Positions 34,110 to 47,200 of a DNA stretch of 64,000 nt are shown piece by piece. Origin of the DNA: Hyphochytrium catenoides (lineage: Eukaryota > Sar > Hyphochytriomycetes > Hyphochytriales > Hyphochytriaceae). A program made the translations under genes and the position numbers. The notes beneath the pieces were generated by a model that was given only the letters and a program-made list of their open reading frames with translations, had not been told where the DNA came from and did not search any database. Positions within the stretch are counted from its first letter, which is position 1. Every line of letters starts with the position of its first letter. The stretch is taken from positions 48,995 through 112,994 of the forward strand of contig FLMG01002522.1 in the NCBI GenBank assembly GCA_900088475.1, written 5' to 3'.

Positions 34110-34278
34110 CACCGTAACATCAGCTACAATCAATTCGCAAGCTGATACAGTTTACTGGTAGAGTATGATGGGCGTAAGTCAAGCAAGCATAGCTCTGCCA
34201 AAAGAGAGAGAACCACACGTCTACAGAATAGCCGAGAAGGAGATGAACACTGAGCGAACGGTTTCGCCGCAGGGGCTC

Positions 34279-37200
34279 TTATTTAACGGCGCAGGACGCT
34301 TCGAGGATAAGGACTAGGTAAAGAAGAGCAGGTAGAAATTGGAAGGAAGACCCGGACGAGGCCGAAAAAGCGTAGCAACAAGGCAAAGAGTTTCCAGGCA
34401 GACTAGGATTCAATAACGGTAGAGAACAGGAGCAGGAGAGCAGAATAGAATCAAGCACCTTTCTTGATGCCAATTCCTCTTCAGGCGTCACTATCAATGA
34501 GGCTGCAAAAAGGGGAATGCGCAGAAGGCTTTCTGCGCTGAACAGAGAGAGAGCAAAGACCGGGATATTTCCACTGATTCTCTCCCAGCTTGACAACTGA
34601 TGCTGGGTCGGGGCCCGAAGCCTCAGCATTGCATACACCGGCGCATGGTCGCTGGACCTGAGACGAGGCTCGTGGGCGTAGGTATCACAGATTATCTGTC
34701 AGGTGATGGAGATATGGATTGGTCAGAGAACACAACTTCAGGAGCTTCAAGCGTCCCATAGGAAGGTTATCGAGTGGTAGAGGCCACTGGAAAGGAGAGC
34801 AGACATGTAATGGTCCCAAGTGGCAAAGCAGAGGGAAGGGAATCACAAGTAGTGCAGGAATCAGGCGGAAATAGGTTATCCTCACCTCAACTTCTTCTGA
34901 TGTACGTTCGGGGGATCTCCATAAGATCCTGTCCGTATAGCTTGGCGTGCGCTGACTAGTTTTGCCTTCCCCGTCATCGACCTGGAGGCTGTAGCATCTT
35001 TGTATACGGAATGGGCATTAGACCCAATCCCTTGCGCTTTTCTTATTTCATGCTCCCCCTAAATCTTGATAAAGTCCCTCATCTGATACTTTACCAAGGT
35101 CCTCACCTCTTACTTCTTTAGTCTTGAAGTTCCCTAACAACTCTACTTCACGTTCCTAACCCTAACCCCACGTGAGGGAACCCAGAAGCCCATCCAGCTC
35201 TTGCCGATCAGTGTTTGCTTTTGCGGTGTCTTAGGTTTGGCGTGCTGTGCATGGCTAATCTCTTTTTCTATCTTGGGTGGGCCGTTCCCCGAGGCTGCTA
35301 ATTTCTCACCTTCTGAGCTCCGCTAGATCGGTATAGTCACCAGGGTCCGAGCCCACGATTCTCCTGAAGGTTGGCGGGAATGTGATCCTGGCCTCGTGAA
35401 AGTCTTGAAGAACTGCGCCGTCGTCCATAGCTTTTTTGAGCTCATCAGCCTTTATAAGCGTCTTCCAGGAACCTTTTTCGCTTCCTTCACTCTTCACGCC
35501 CTGTTCTGGTTCATCTCTACCTAGATCTGCCTGCGCAGCGGCCGCAATGGCTTGAAGTGCCGACTCTGGCTCCATGTTGAGGCGATAATTGAGATCACCA
35601 AAGAGGATGACTACGCCGTCATAAGGCGCTTTACGGTCTCCTAACCCTAACCTATCCCGCTCGAGCGTCTGGGCATACTGGTAGTCACTCCGCCCATGGC
35701 GTTTAGGGCCGAAGGAGCGAAGATCCTCATGAGGAGGCTCCTTAGCTCTATCAGTGGTCAAAGTATCTTTTCCTTTCGCTTCCTCACTTCCGTGGTAACT
35801 ATCGGTTGAAGCACTATGGAGTGGTGGCCCCTTACTCGCTGCTCGTCCTCTTTTTCCCTCATGCTCGTCGACCAGAGCCGAAGAATAACGCTCAGAACTG
35901 TTGGATGTAGGTGCTCTACTATTGTCTTCATTATAGGTCTGCAAGGGCAGCGTATGGAGGTTAGACTCTAAGAGTTGCGAACAAGTAAGGTGGAAGAAGA
36001 TGATTAGGACCACACGGTAAAAGGTTAACACATCCAGAGCTTTCTGGGTTCCTAAGAACTGTCTACGTGTGTCTGTTTCTTGTGGTCATTTCTGCGTTAC
36101 CTTATCGTCGAATTCTGCTTGCTGATATAAAGATTGAGATGTCCCGCCTTCTCCTCTTTCCTGCCGCTCATCACCTTCACCTGTGAAATCTTTGAGGTTA
36201 CCAGTTCAGGTACTTTCTGCTAGAGTTCCAAGCGGTCGATCTATCCCAGATGTCGTACGCCTTTACCATCCATTTGCAATAACTTCATTTTCTCCCACAT
36301 GCGCGTGGGGACCTCATTGCCCTCTTACCGCGTTATTCCCCGAAGCTACAAACCCAGCACTTATCTTGTTCCAGAAGCTCTCTACGTACCATCAGGGCTT
36401 GTTTCCTTAGAGACACTATTCTGTCTCCGCCAGTGGGCGTTATCCAGGCCTAAGTCTTTGAGAATCTCTTTGATATCCTGGTTCCTTTTGGTCAGGAACG
36501 ATTTCCCTGTGCGCACACGAAGATGACGGAAAATGATGATTAGGAGCATCGTCCATCGCTGTGGCCCTCGCACACGGAATGCGTTGCTCCTTGTTATGCT
36601 GCTAAGCTTTGGAAAAGAAAGAAGGGACAGAGGCTGCAAACTCGTTACTTTGTAGGAGCATACGCACAGAAGTAAGGGGCGATAGAGCCCGGTAAGGTGA
36701 AACCATGAAGGCTGGAGTAAGGAAGCCAACGATGTAACCTTTCTGATCCGCAGCGAGATGGCACGTGACGAAAGTTATTTTTGTATCGCGATCTGCGCTT
36801 GCACCCTTGGGGGAAAGTGTGATCGGAAGAGTCAAGCTCACAGCACCCTTATTGCTGGCCCGAGCTACACGGAGGTCCTTTCCCCTCTTCACGGTTCCCC
36901 TGGATGGGAAGGGAAGTTATTAGAATGAGGTCACCACTCAAAACTACAGCATCGCGGGTCCTGCCTCCGGGGCGTAACCTCCACTAGTTCCGTCCTACTC
37001 ACCTCACAATCTCTTCTCCACCCCTGACAAATTCAGCTTTGACAAAAACAATTAGTGCAATGTAGCCATGGTATCCAAGCGTCTTGTTGGCACTTCCTAT
37101 TTCGTGGCAGAAGTCCAAGTAGTCGCCCTTCAGACAAGCTCGAGCAGCTATAACAAGGAAGAGAAGAATAGAGTCAACACTAAGATAGAAAAGCGTCAAT

Positions 37201-40192
37201 ACGAGTCAGCCCCTTCCTGCCTGCTCAAACCTGTTCTCTTACCCTGCTTGAATTGCTCCGTGTCCATACATTCCTGGACGCCGAATGCATAAAGATCGCA
37301 GTGAGGAGGCACCCAGAAAGATAAAGAAGGGGAAGGAGCCTCTCCCATATTCCAAGTGGCAACAAATATCTTCAGCGACACAAGTGTACGGGACGAGTCG
37401 AAGGTTGACTCCGCTAACATCACAGCGAGAATGGAAGAATAATGAGCAGGCAAAATAGGGCTGAAGTGATATGATGTGTAGTCAGCGGCAGGTGAGCTCA
37501 TGGCTGCCTAAAAGAATAGGTTTATGAAGGATAAACAAAGTGTAAGAGGCTGTACCGGTTTGAGTCGCAGCTAATGGGGCCTCCTCCTGCATGGATACGG
37601 CTGGAGGCAAGAGATGGCCTCCATAATGCTTGAAGAGTTTTCTCTGCAGCACGTGCGTCAGAGTTCAAACTCTAGTCCTCTCCTGTCGTATCTTGCGATT
37701 GCTCTATCAACTACGGCGGCAGTACTCAAAGCTCAAAGTGGCAATTATTTTCGTCTATTCTTCCCTTTCGGCGTCTTGACTACGTTGAAGCCCAAGTCCG
37801 TCCCCAATTATGTCACTATTTGATGCAAGTATCGCGCGGACTCTTACCTCTGCAGCGATGCAGCTCTCAATATTCCAAGAGATTGCAGCTACCCAGCTCT
37901 CGGCTTCCTGTCGTGACTCACAAAGAAGTGAGCCCCGTTGAGTAGGAGTTTGGATTGTGAAAATTCTGCTCTTGTCTATTTGTACAGGCTGGCTGCCTTC
38001 AGTTGGGCAATGCTCTGCCTCTGTAAGCAAGAAGAGGTAGGGGAGAGGCACAATCGGTAAGAGGAAGCGGACAAAAAGGAAAGGAATGAGAAACCGCGGC
38101 ATTCAAGTGAGAAGTTGCCAAAGTACCAGGAAAGCCATCACCGCTTGGAGACAGCGCCTGCTATGGCACAATAAGAAGGAGCTACACATGCTGACCTTTG
38201 GCTATTTCGTCCTCTTCGTCGCCTGCTTCTACGTCATCTCCCTTATGGCCCCTGCTAGGCGCTTCTGGACCTCTCCTCTCGCCCTCCTTAATCTGTGTTT
38301 TCAAGTCCTGGATAACTTCCTCGGAGCGCCCGAGCAGAGTGATGCTATGCGGCAGCAGGATAGTCGCTCTTGGCTCCGAATCTGAGGGCCTACGTTCGAC
38401 ACAATTAGCATTGACACAGGCAGCCAAAGAGGAAACAAGTTCTCCATGGAAGGCATAGAGTTTGTGGTGGTGCTTGTTACCATAAGCGTAGCGGAAGCAA
38501 CACCCAAGGGAAGAAGAGCCACGTAAGTTTAGGTATGACTGAGCTGAGAGGAAACGAATGGCGACTGCGATTGAGAGAAAGGTTATAATCAGACCTCTTA
38601 TAGATGAGTAGTCTGGTGCTTTCTAGCACGAGATACGCCCTCCTCCAGGACTTGACAATGGAGCCTGTGCGCCATAAAAGGCACAGCAGCTTGTGAGATG
38701 ACAACCAAGGGCAAAGGGCACGAAGTAAAGTACGTGACGGCACACAAGAGATGAGATATATGGAGCCACAGACCTTGGTGCCTCTGGACCCAGCCTTCCT
38801 TTCTCACGAATGCATTATCGAGGTTATCCATAGCCTCTCTCTGTTCCATAACAAAAAATGAGAGACTCAAGGAAAGAGTAGAGGACGCAAGAAATTACGG
38901 AGAATAGAACGCCACAGTACACCAGAGACCACAACTGAAAGGGATAAGCAGGGAATGGGTTGAAAATCTAACCCATTAACAGTGCCAGCAATGAGCGCCG
39001 ACGCTCGAGTGTGCCGTAGCTGATTACCTGTGGAGGCGTCTGACTCCAGTCCTGAAGGCAACCGTCCTGTTTTTGAATAGCTTCGAGACAGAGTCGTATA
39101 CCCAGGACCCAATGCATGACCTCCTGCCAACTAGGAACAGGCGGTTAGGCTTTCCAATTGGCAGTGATACCAGTTGCAAAATGAGGAAGGATGCTTGAAG
39201 AGGAGATGAGCCAAGCAGGAAAACAGTTTCTTGAACTGAATCGCCTCACGATAGCGGCAAGAGTCCATAGGGGATAATAGTCACATGAAGGAGGAGGTAA
39301 AAGCAGAGGTATTGGGTGTAAGATGAGAGGCAAGGGGAGAACTGAAGTAGATTGATAGCCAGGGAACAAAGTCTATGTATCTACAATAGACAGCAGCTCC
39401 ATTCTTCGCATTCGTTGAAACGCAGAGAAGAACTGACAGGAAAGGAAAGAGAGAGGAACGGGATCGAGAAGAGCTAAAGGTTGACAGGTATCTTTTGAGG
39501 AGGAGTCAGCAAAGGGAATTGACCTATAGATGGGGCAAAGAGATGAACGGGAAACCTCGGATTATGAGTACTAAGAAGATCTTTGTTCTGACAGGAGGCA
39601 GGACCCCTTCAAGTTGGAGCGAGAAGGAAGGCACTAATAAGGAGGGAAAGGAATAAGAGCTCGACCTGGGAGCTTTGAAGACGAAGGAGCGCTTCTTGGT
39701 GGTTACTTCAAATTGAGCCTTATCCCCCAATGCGCCGGGAGTAGCGGCAATGACATCTTTAAGACTGACTGATCCGCGTGGCAAGCTTTCTCCAGGCTTA
39801 AAGTATAAGATCTGCGTCGCTGTCAGGACAAGCAGTCGATCCTTCCAGTCTGGCGACTTGCGACCCTACGAAGCATGTAAATAATAAACCCCGACGTAAC
39901 AGACGCCGAAGTCAGTGAGCCACGAATGTTTGAGAGAGTGAAGGCCTAGACGCGAAAGATAGGTGCAATGAGCAGCATCAAGCGAGGGCTCTGCGGTTCA
40001 CGGCCGCTGCACCTATTGAAGGCCCATTGAAGAGAAGAAAGAGTCTAGACAGCACGAGCCGATGGTATGGTCCTGGTAAGAAGTAGCAGGAATGTGGTAT
40101 GCAGACACCTTCTTCTTTAGCCCTCCTTTCTTGATGGGTCTTTCAGGCACAGGTACAGAATGACAGCGCGACGCGACTGACTGTTGGTCCAT
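34279..40192 (-). CDS. Tandem-PH inositol polyphosphate 5-phosphatase
   Basis: This enzyme removes the 5-phosphate from phosphoinositides or inositol phosphates. It starts at ATG 40192 and enters PH domain 1 (PIKKGGLKKK joined to GRKSPDWKDRLLVLTATQI, then FEVTTKKRSFVFKAP near 39680). A linker exon (about 39122-39020) leads to PH domain 2 (VRKEGWVQRH, SWRRAYLVLESTRLLIYKR, later ESRQEAESWVAAI). The 5-phosphatase domain shows FVATWNMGEAPSP, YAFGVQE, GYIALIVFVKAE, NKGAVSLTLPITL, FVTCHLAADQK, KRNQDIKEIL, FGDLNYRL, ITFPPTFR, RTPSYTDRILWRSP and SDHAPVYAML, covering all catalytic blocks. A disordered, charged insert precedes GDLNYR. A read-through tail would end in CAVK, but that stretch looks intronic. 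A few joins (after IYKR and after KAP) are unresolved. Confidence 0.9.
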
Positions 40193-40904
40193 ATTAGAAG
40201 TCCTGATCAGACCAGCGTGCCTTCTGTTGTTGACTAAGATCAGCCAACGAGAATCAGTCGAGGCTAAGAGTAAGGGGCTTGTGCACTGAGCTCCATAGAC
40301 TCGGTCGATACGGTTTGGAGCCGATAGGAGCTACTGAGGGACCATGAAGATAGGGTTAGCAGTATTCGCCCGCGCAATAGAGCTGGTCATGCAGTGCCAC
40401 CTGCCACTGTCTGCTTTCCTTTCTCCCTTTCGCTTAGTCCCTTGTGTCTTCCGCCTTCATTGAGCTCTCCTTGTCTCCGCTTCTTTCTCTCTCTCTCTTT
40501 CCCTGGCTCTTCCATACGCTTTTGCCCTGTGATCCAGCTGCTCTGTCCGCTCCCGCAGTGCATTTGCCTGACACACCTTTTCTCTCTTCGATGCCCGCCG
40601 AGCCGCCGTTCGGCTGCTCCTCTCGCGCATCCTCTCTCCTCTCCTCTCACGGAGGAGTTGACCTACCTCAGGTCATGGCCTTTCACACATCACCAATCCG
40701 TCAAATCGAACGTCTACGAATTCAAGTGAGAGCCTTGCGATAATAAATGTACGCGCTGAAACTGCAAAAGGTGAAATTGTGATAACGGGTAACGGCGATA
40801 TACGAGGAAGAATCTTCTGCGATCAGAAGCAAGAGAGCAAAAGACAGAGCGAGAGGTGAAGAGAGAGAAAGTGAGAGAGAGAAAGAGGAAGGAGAGAGGG
40901 AAAA

Positions 40905-40936
<32 letters not shown>

Positions 40937-41299
40937 GAAAGAGAAAAGAAAGAGAAAGAGAGAGAGAGAGGAAAGAGGAAGAAGAGGGAGAGAGAGAAAA
41001 AGAGAGAGAGAGAGAGAAACAAAGAAGAGAGACACAGGGAGAAAAGAACAACAGACACTTGACAACAGAGAGGCGAGGGACCAAAGGCGACAGATAAAAA
41101 GTTCTAGGATCCAGATAGGATATTGCCATGCCGCTCTCGGGACTCGTCTGGGCTGGAGACCTAGAGCCACGGCCAGAGTCTGAGTGATCGTCGTACAGTA
41201 AGAAGCAGAAGAGAAAGAGAATGGCCTGACGTTCGAGAGGAAGCGGCCCTGCAGACAATCAGGACGCAGCGGACCAAAGTCTAGATCTTCACGGTGCGG
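40193..41299. other. Divergent promoter region between 5-phosphatase and PAP2 genes
   Basis: It is strongly strand-biased: pyrimidine-rich on the plus strand at 40400-40530 and purine-rich at 40850-41060. ORFs on either strand here are low-complexity products of this bias. No gene is supported. Confidence 0.6.
40856..41062. repeat. Degenerate GAGAGAAA purine tract
   Basis: About 200 bp of almost pure purine on the plus strand, made of GAGAGA and AAAGAG runs with interspersed GGAA. It is a homopurine-homopyrimidine microsatellite region. Confidence 0.9.
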
Positions 41300-43585
41300 A
41301 TGTCCCAGGAGAGAGCAGCGAACCCACCGGGGAGACCGGCCCTGCTACGTCGAGGGGCACCTGGAAACTCTCCGCACGTGCGCTTCACGATACTGACGAA
41401 CCAAGCTCCCGGAATGGGTAGGGAAAGCAGCTATGCGGCCTTGAGAACGAGGGGTCTAAACCTTATCTCGGTCACTCTGCCATACCTTTTGACGGGAGCT
41501 CTATACCAGATGGAGCCGTATCGATATGACTTTCATGAAGGTAAGACAGCGTTCGCGCTGCATGGGAAAGGATGACCGAAGAGATATCGAACCTGCGTCA
41601 ATGCTAGTCTCCCGCTTCGTACTTTTCCTAGCTCTCTTCTTCTTGCCTCGACTGCATAGAGGTCGGCTAACGGTGCCTACCTTCTTTCTGGTGCTTTTGC
41701 GCTTGCTATGTACAGGAGACCCCGCTCTTTCTCGCCCCTATCTCCGTGAGACAGTGAGCACAGGCCAGCTCTTTCTCCTCTCCATTGGTGTTCCCTCTGT
41801 TCTCATGGCTGTGCTGCAGCTAATCAATAGCCGGTTGGCTTGGAACGGATCCCGAAACACGAAGCTACTGGTGAGCTGACTATGAGTGCTAAGAGAGTTG
41901 CGCCTATAGCTGTGTGGCTCTGTTTCTCCAAGAGAAAACTCAGCCATCTCTTACCTGTTACGATTTCTCTTGGAATGAGCACTTCAAGATGTAATTATCG
42001 GCTCTGCTTGGGAGGAGCATTGCTTGGACCCAGCCACTGCTTTTTCCCATTCTTCCTAGTCTTCATATAACGCCGTCCTTAGGCTTATCTACCTCTCAGA
42101 GCATGCTCCTGGGTTATCTTATTGCTTGGTGTGGTTCGTCACTTTCGTTTCCTTACCTTCTACCCTTGGTACTCACCGCTCCCTCCATTCTAGACCGACA
42201 TCATGTCGTGGCAGTTGGCCTTACTGCAGGCGACAGGCATCACCGTCTGCCTCACGCAGGTGTTGAAGGTGACTAACGGCAGGCCGCGACCCAACTTCTT
42301 TGCATTCTGCATGTCAGTAGCCACTCCTGTCAGCTTCCTTTGTCTTCGTGCTCCTCTTCCACTGCAGCCTCTAGTACTGCGCCGTTTGGCCGGGTCGCAT
42401 CCTTAATTCTGCACGCTCTTCTGAATCTGCCCGCTCCCCTGTGGCTTTAGTCTGTTGTTTGGTCTCCACTGTGCTGTGAATGACTTTGTTTTATGGGATT
42501 CCAGGTACAGCCCACCGGGACCGCCGGAGTTAGGAAGGAGGGGCTCATATGAGTATTGCACTGCCACGGTAAGACGGCAGTAGACCTATGCGTTGCGACG
42601 AGTGCGGCGCCCTTGCTTATTCTGCCGTGGGCCTTCAGCGGTTGCCATTGAATGAGTTTCCTTTTGTAGACACTGTAAAGTGCTGCATACCCTTGTTGTT
42701 TCCTCATCCTATCGATATCCCTGTTAACTGTTTTCTTGGCTCCTGATTGTTTTGTCCCTTTCATCGGCCCTATTTCTCATTGCCTTGTCAAATACATGGC
42801 CTGTGTGGTCTTATGCATAGACGCGAATGATCTGGGAAGCTCATTCAAGCTTCCCGTCGGGCCATAGCTCGCTGAGTTTTGCCGGAATGTCCGTCCTGTC
42901 GGGCTTCTTCCTCTCCCTGGCCTCCTCGCAAAAGGCACACGCGGTAAGATAAGCGATACTATCGGGTGAATACAATGCCTTCAAGTGCGAATCTTTCTAT
43001 TGGGTTGTTTCTTTGAATGCCTAAACCAAATCTGGTGCATATTACCTAGCCTACTCATTTACTAGTCGATTGAAAAGCTGGCTGCTAGTATTGAGACCTA
43101 GGGACTGTCTCCTGCATCTAGCATTTGACTCCTACCATCATTTCTGTCTCGTGAGCGTCGGAAGAGACGAAGATTCTCTAACCGTAGCTGCCTGCTGTCC
43201 CTTCAGGCGGTCAGTCTCTTTCTGTTTCTCGGACCTCTAGTCGTGGCTAGTCTTGTGGCCAGCTCGCGAGCCCGCGACTATTATCACAACTTTGATGACA
43301 TTCTAGCAGGTAAGATGCCGCAACGTAATCGGCGCTGCGTAACCCCTTCACTGAAGCACGTTATCATTGGGAGACAAAGTGAGGCCCAGAGTGACTAACT
43401 CCTACTTCACAGGCTCCTGCATTGGCCTAGGCATTGCGTGGCTGGTGCTTTGGATACAATTCCGGCTACCAGAGAAAGAGAAGCTTTCAAAGATGAAGCA
43501 GACATCGCCTCTTCCCGACGTCGACGATAGCGAGGATGACGTCAGCACTCCTCTCAGACCAGTGCTACGGGAGGACGAGGTGTAA
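41300..43585 (+). CDS. PAP2-type lipid phosphate phosphatase
   Basis: This is an integral membrane phosphatase of the phosphatidate phosphatase/LPP family. Exons begin at 41300 and continue near 41721-41871, 42194-42310, 42504-42560, 42822-42940, 43206-43309 and 43412-43585. The three PAP2 signatures are present: KVTNGRPRP (C1), PSGHSSLSF (C2, the histidine being the proton donor) and SRARDYYHNFDD (C3, with the nucleophilic histidine). The hydrophobic blocks LISVTLPYLLTGALY, GQLFLLSIGVPSVLMAVLQ, LSGFFLSLA, FLFLGPLVVASLVAS and IGLGIAWLVLWIQF fit the six-helix topology. The C-terminal tail is acidic (DVDDSEDDVS). ATG 41300 is chosen as the first in frame. An internal ATG at 41415 would also keep every helix. 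Likely substrates are phosphatidate and related lipid phosphates, which is family knowledge. Confidence 0.95.
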
Positions 43586-44223
43586 CCCAATACCCTCCTC
43601 TACAAACATGGTATCTTCCTCCACTCCGCGTCCCAACCGGACGGCCGCCGGTATCAGAGCCTGCTAGGTGACTGGCGGAGCACGTCAAAGGACCTCACGA
43701 GACAGACTGCAATAGCCCAAGAAGTTGGAACTGTGGGAGCATTGGACCTGATTCGTTATCTCTGTCTTACAGTGACAGCCGACATGTAGCGCATTTTATG
43801 GCCCCTGAGTGGACTGAGCGATAGGAGATGAACAGTTATGTCTGCGCAGAAAGGAAGTACAGAAGGGAGCGATGAATAGCCTGCTCAGGGAATCTAGAAG
43901 CTGGAGGAGGACAGGAATGGATGACTTCTTCCTGACGTCCAAAGGACCTCCAGTCATTGAAGAAGGGGTTTTTGTGTGCTTAGTGGAAGGCTTAAGAAGG
44001 CAAATAGAAGAGAGAGACTGTGATGCCAGGGATACCTTAACTCAGTCGTCGCTGAGGACAAGGAGCGTAAAAAGGGGAGAGAGGGAAGGAGAATGTTGGG
44101 ACAAGGGGCAAACGACGATGCGATGTGTTTGTACAGTTAATCATGGATGGCTTGGCAATGCAGACCCTTTTAGCTGCGCCTTCACAGTGTGTTTGGCCTT
44201 GTCCTTGATATATTGCCGGTCCA
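43586..44223. other. Convergent intergenic region
   Basis: It lies between the PAP2 gene (+) and the docking-protein gene (-). A 133-aa plus-strand ORF (43872-44273) has no motif and overlaps the 3' end of the minus gene, so it is not called. Confidence 0.5.
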
Positions 44224-47200
44224 TTACTGCCTCAGAGCTCGAAGGACTGCTGGGAAGAGCTGCAAATAGATGAAATCCATAAGTGCCCCAGCCGAACTGA
44301 GAGAGCTCAAAAAGGAGTGGGAAAGACGAGAAGTGAGAACAGGCGGAGAAGGAGACGCTCTCCTTAGGTGAAGGTCTGCTGAGCTGGGCTGGACATACAT
44401 TGATGACAGAGTGTGGCAAGACACCCCTCGGGGAAACAAGGTAATAGACGTTAGGGGAAGGAGTTTCTGGCGTTCACCTTCACATTCCTCATCATCTGGC
44501 ACCCGAACATCTTCGTCCAAGTCCTCCGTGACCCGGGTAACTAGTTTCTGCGGCAGTCTGGTGCGAAAGACGTTGGTCACTTGGGAAGCCATGTCCTTGC
44601 CATTCTGGATTATCGCGGTTGGGAGGGAACCGCAGCAAGCCGGGAGGAACGAAAGGAACGAAGGGGAAGAGAGCGGGATATCGTTAGGGAAGGAGTGAGA
44701 ACAAAGGCAATGGGAAGTAGAGTGATAGGAGGACATCCTGAAGGCAGACAGGAAGAGACCTTCCGCCTTAAGTGCACGTTAGAACGTTCTCTCTCTCTGT
44801 GTCTGTAAATCTCTCTCTCTCTCTCTCTCTCTCTGAGAGTTTACCTCGGTAGCCGTAGGCCCAGTCTTGGGCATCTGAATCGAGTTCCGAGGGAAAAGGT
44901 CTCCTTCCGCCTGTGCAGCTACTTTTCTCTTTTCTCTCTCCTCCGCTAGCGCCGCAACATACTTATCGACCTGTTCTAGAAGCTCCACTGCGCCGCAGTC
45001 CGGATCAACCTTTAGAAGATCAGTAAACAATGTGAGAAGAACACCGAGCACTAACAAGCACAAGACGAGTGAGAATGCGGCAAGAAGGCGCAACGCGGAA
45101 GGGGAGAAGATGCTTCAGACAAAGAGAGAGGACAGACAAATGAAAGCTCGGATAGTTTGAAGGAAAATGTTGCCCACAGCCAAAGCCTTAAGCAAGACAG
45201 GGAGATGCAAGAGAGCCATAGGAAGATGAAAAGAAAGATGTAGAGCCACCCAGCCTTATTACCGCCAGCCCGATCTTGTCAACTATATGCTTGATGCCTG
45301 CCAACACTGACTGGAGAAGCAGCTCGGCGCTCTCTGCCTTCTGACAAGCCCGGCGCAGCCTCCATCAACACAGGGCACCGACGATGAACAGGAGAGAGTT
45401 AGAAGAGGTGGGTGCATGAAGGTCAGACATTATCTGCAGATGCCTTTCTCTAACTTCCAAATTTTTATGTCTGCTTGCTCTCTTACCTCGTCTGCGCATC
45501 AGCCAGATTCAGATCCTTGTCCCGGACGTCTTTGGAGGACGAAGAGGTTGATTGGACAGAGATCGCTCCGTACTTGAGTTCTTCGAACTCCAAATCAACC
45601 TTCCTCAGCTTCTCCTTTAGCTCATGGAGACGCTTCTCTCCTGTTGCTCGGAGCTCATTCAGATTCTGTTCCATCGTCTCCCTGCAATTGAGAGGAAATA
45701 GCGGTCACATATGGAGACAGATTGACCCCGGGGCGAGAGAGAAAAAAGAAAGCAGAAATTGCTGGCTTGGTGTCAGGGCTCCAGGGACTGATAATAGACT
45801 TGGCACTTGTATGTTAAGAGGGAAGGAAGGAGCTCTATTTCTTTCTTCTTTCTCTCTCTTCTCCTCCCCTCTATCTCTCCATCCTTCCGCCTTCTCTCTC
45901 TCTTTTTCTACTCCCATCCGCTGTCTAACGCTCACCTGTTGATACATTTCTCAAGAAACACGTCTGGGTTGCTGACTCCTGTTCGCTGATTGATCTTTGA
46001 CCACATCTCCTCCCAGTCATCGAGTTGGTTTATTGCAGTAGATGCTCTCTGTTTCTTTGCCACCACCTTCACTAGCGCCACGGCGTCGCGCGCCAGAAGC
46101 TTCCTTTCTGCCTCCTTTCCTAGATCTCCGGCTAGTTCTTTCTCATCAGAGATCCTCTTCAGATGTCTCTCTTTGGTCATTATGTTCTCTTGCTCAAATC
46201 GCTAGAATGTGCAGACGAGGAGACAAGGTTAGGGTCAGCAGAGCGAAGACCATGGGACTCCTCAGGTGGCTAGGATGAAGAGATGCGTCATAGAAGAGAG
46301 ATTCCGAGTAAGAGAATGAGACGAAAGAGAGCGATAGAAAGTTAGGTCAAAGGAGGAGAGAATATGAGACCATAACAGAGAGCACTTTCTATACGTTGCG
46401 ATACTGGAAGACTAAGAGACATGGGATGAGATACTTAGGATGGCAACGTCACGCTGCAGACCTAGGTAGCTGAAATGTGCCGACACAGAGGAGAAGGAAG
46501 AGAGCGACGGAGAAGGAGACACCACTGGAAAGACAGAAGCAGAGACTTGGTGAAGGAGGAGCCATCTCCTCTAGAAGGGACCACAAGGAAGAAACTTCTT
46601 GTCAACTCCAATGCTGAGAAAGAGATATCAGGTTTCTGCAGAAGCTCACCTTCTTCTGCCGCTCGAGAGCTTGCAACATGTTAGCATACATCTTCTCTGA
46701 GTCTGAGATCGTCGCCAGCAGCTTGGACGTGTCTTTGGCAAGTCCCTTTATCTCGTATCTGCAGTCTCTCAGACGCTTTAGCAGATTTTCGTGGACCTCT
46801 CTGTCTGCATGGAGCTGGGCCTCCAGAGTCGAGATGACCGCGTCTGACTTTGCAGGATGCTTGTGACATATCGAGAGGAGACACCGAAAGTTCTGAGTAA
46901 GCTGTTCTAGTTCTCCCTGCTCTCGTAGATAGTCCTTCTCTTGTGCTTGAAGGGCCTCAAACAGTTTGCCCTGCTTGGACTGCAGCGACATCAGAAAGGT
47001 AAATAGGGATAGATACTAAGACTGGCTTAACAGACAGGCGCGGGCGAGAAAGCTGGTTGTGCTAGGAATATATGCAGGTACGAAGGCCACCTGAGAAGGA
47101 GGCGTGCGGCGAGATCTGTGGTTCAAGGATACTGGCGGAGAACCACAGGCAAAGGAGGTTCAAGGGGAGAAGCATCGAAAAGATGTAGAGGACTCTGCAT

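Noticed and set aside
34279-34470. C-terminal CAVK as a CaaX prenylation box on the 5-phosphatase
   Set aside because: The stretch before it is pyrimidine-rich and looks intronic, and lysine at the last position is unusual for CaaX.
35153-35168. Telomere-like CCTAACCCTAACCCC
   Set aside because: Only two repeats, inside an intron of the 5-phosphatase gene. A similar short run at 35640 is within coding sequence. Too short for a telomeric relic.
40714-41258. Leu/Ser/Phe-rich ORFs of 114-178 aa on the minus strand
   Set aside because: They are translations of the GA/CT simple tract. Overlapping frames give the same composition and there is no domain.
43872-44273. 133-aa plus-strand ORF
   Set aside because: No motif, and it overlaps the 3' end of the docking-protein gene in antisense.
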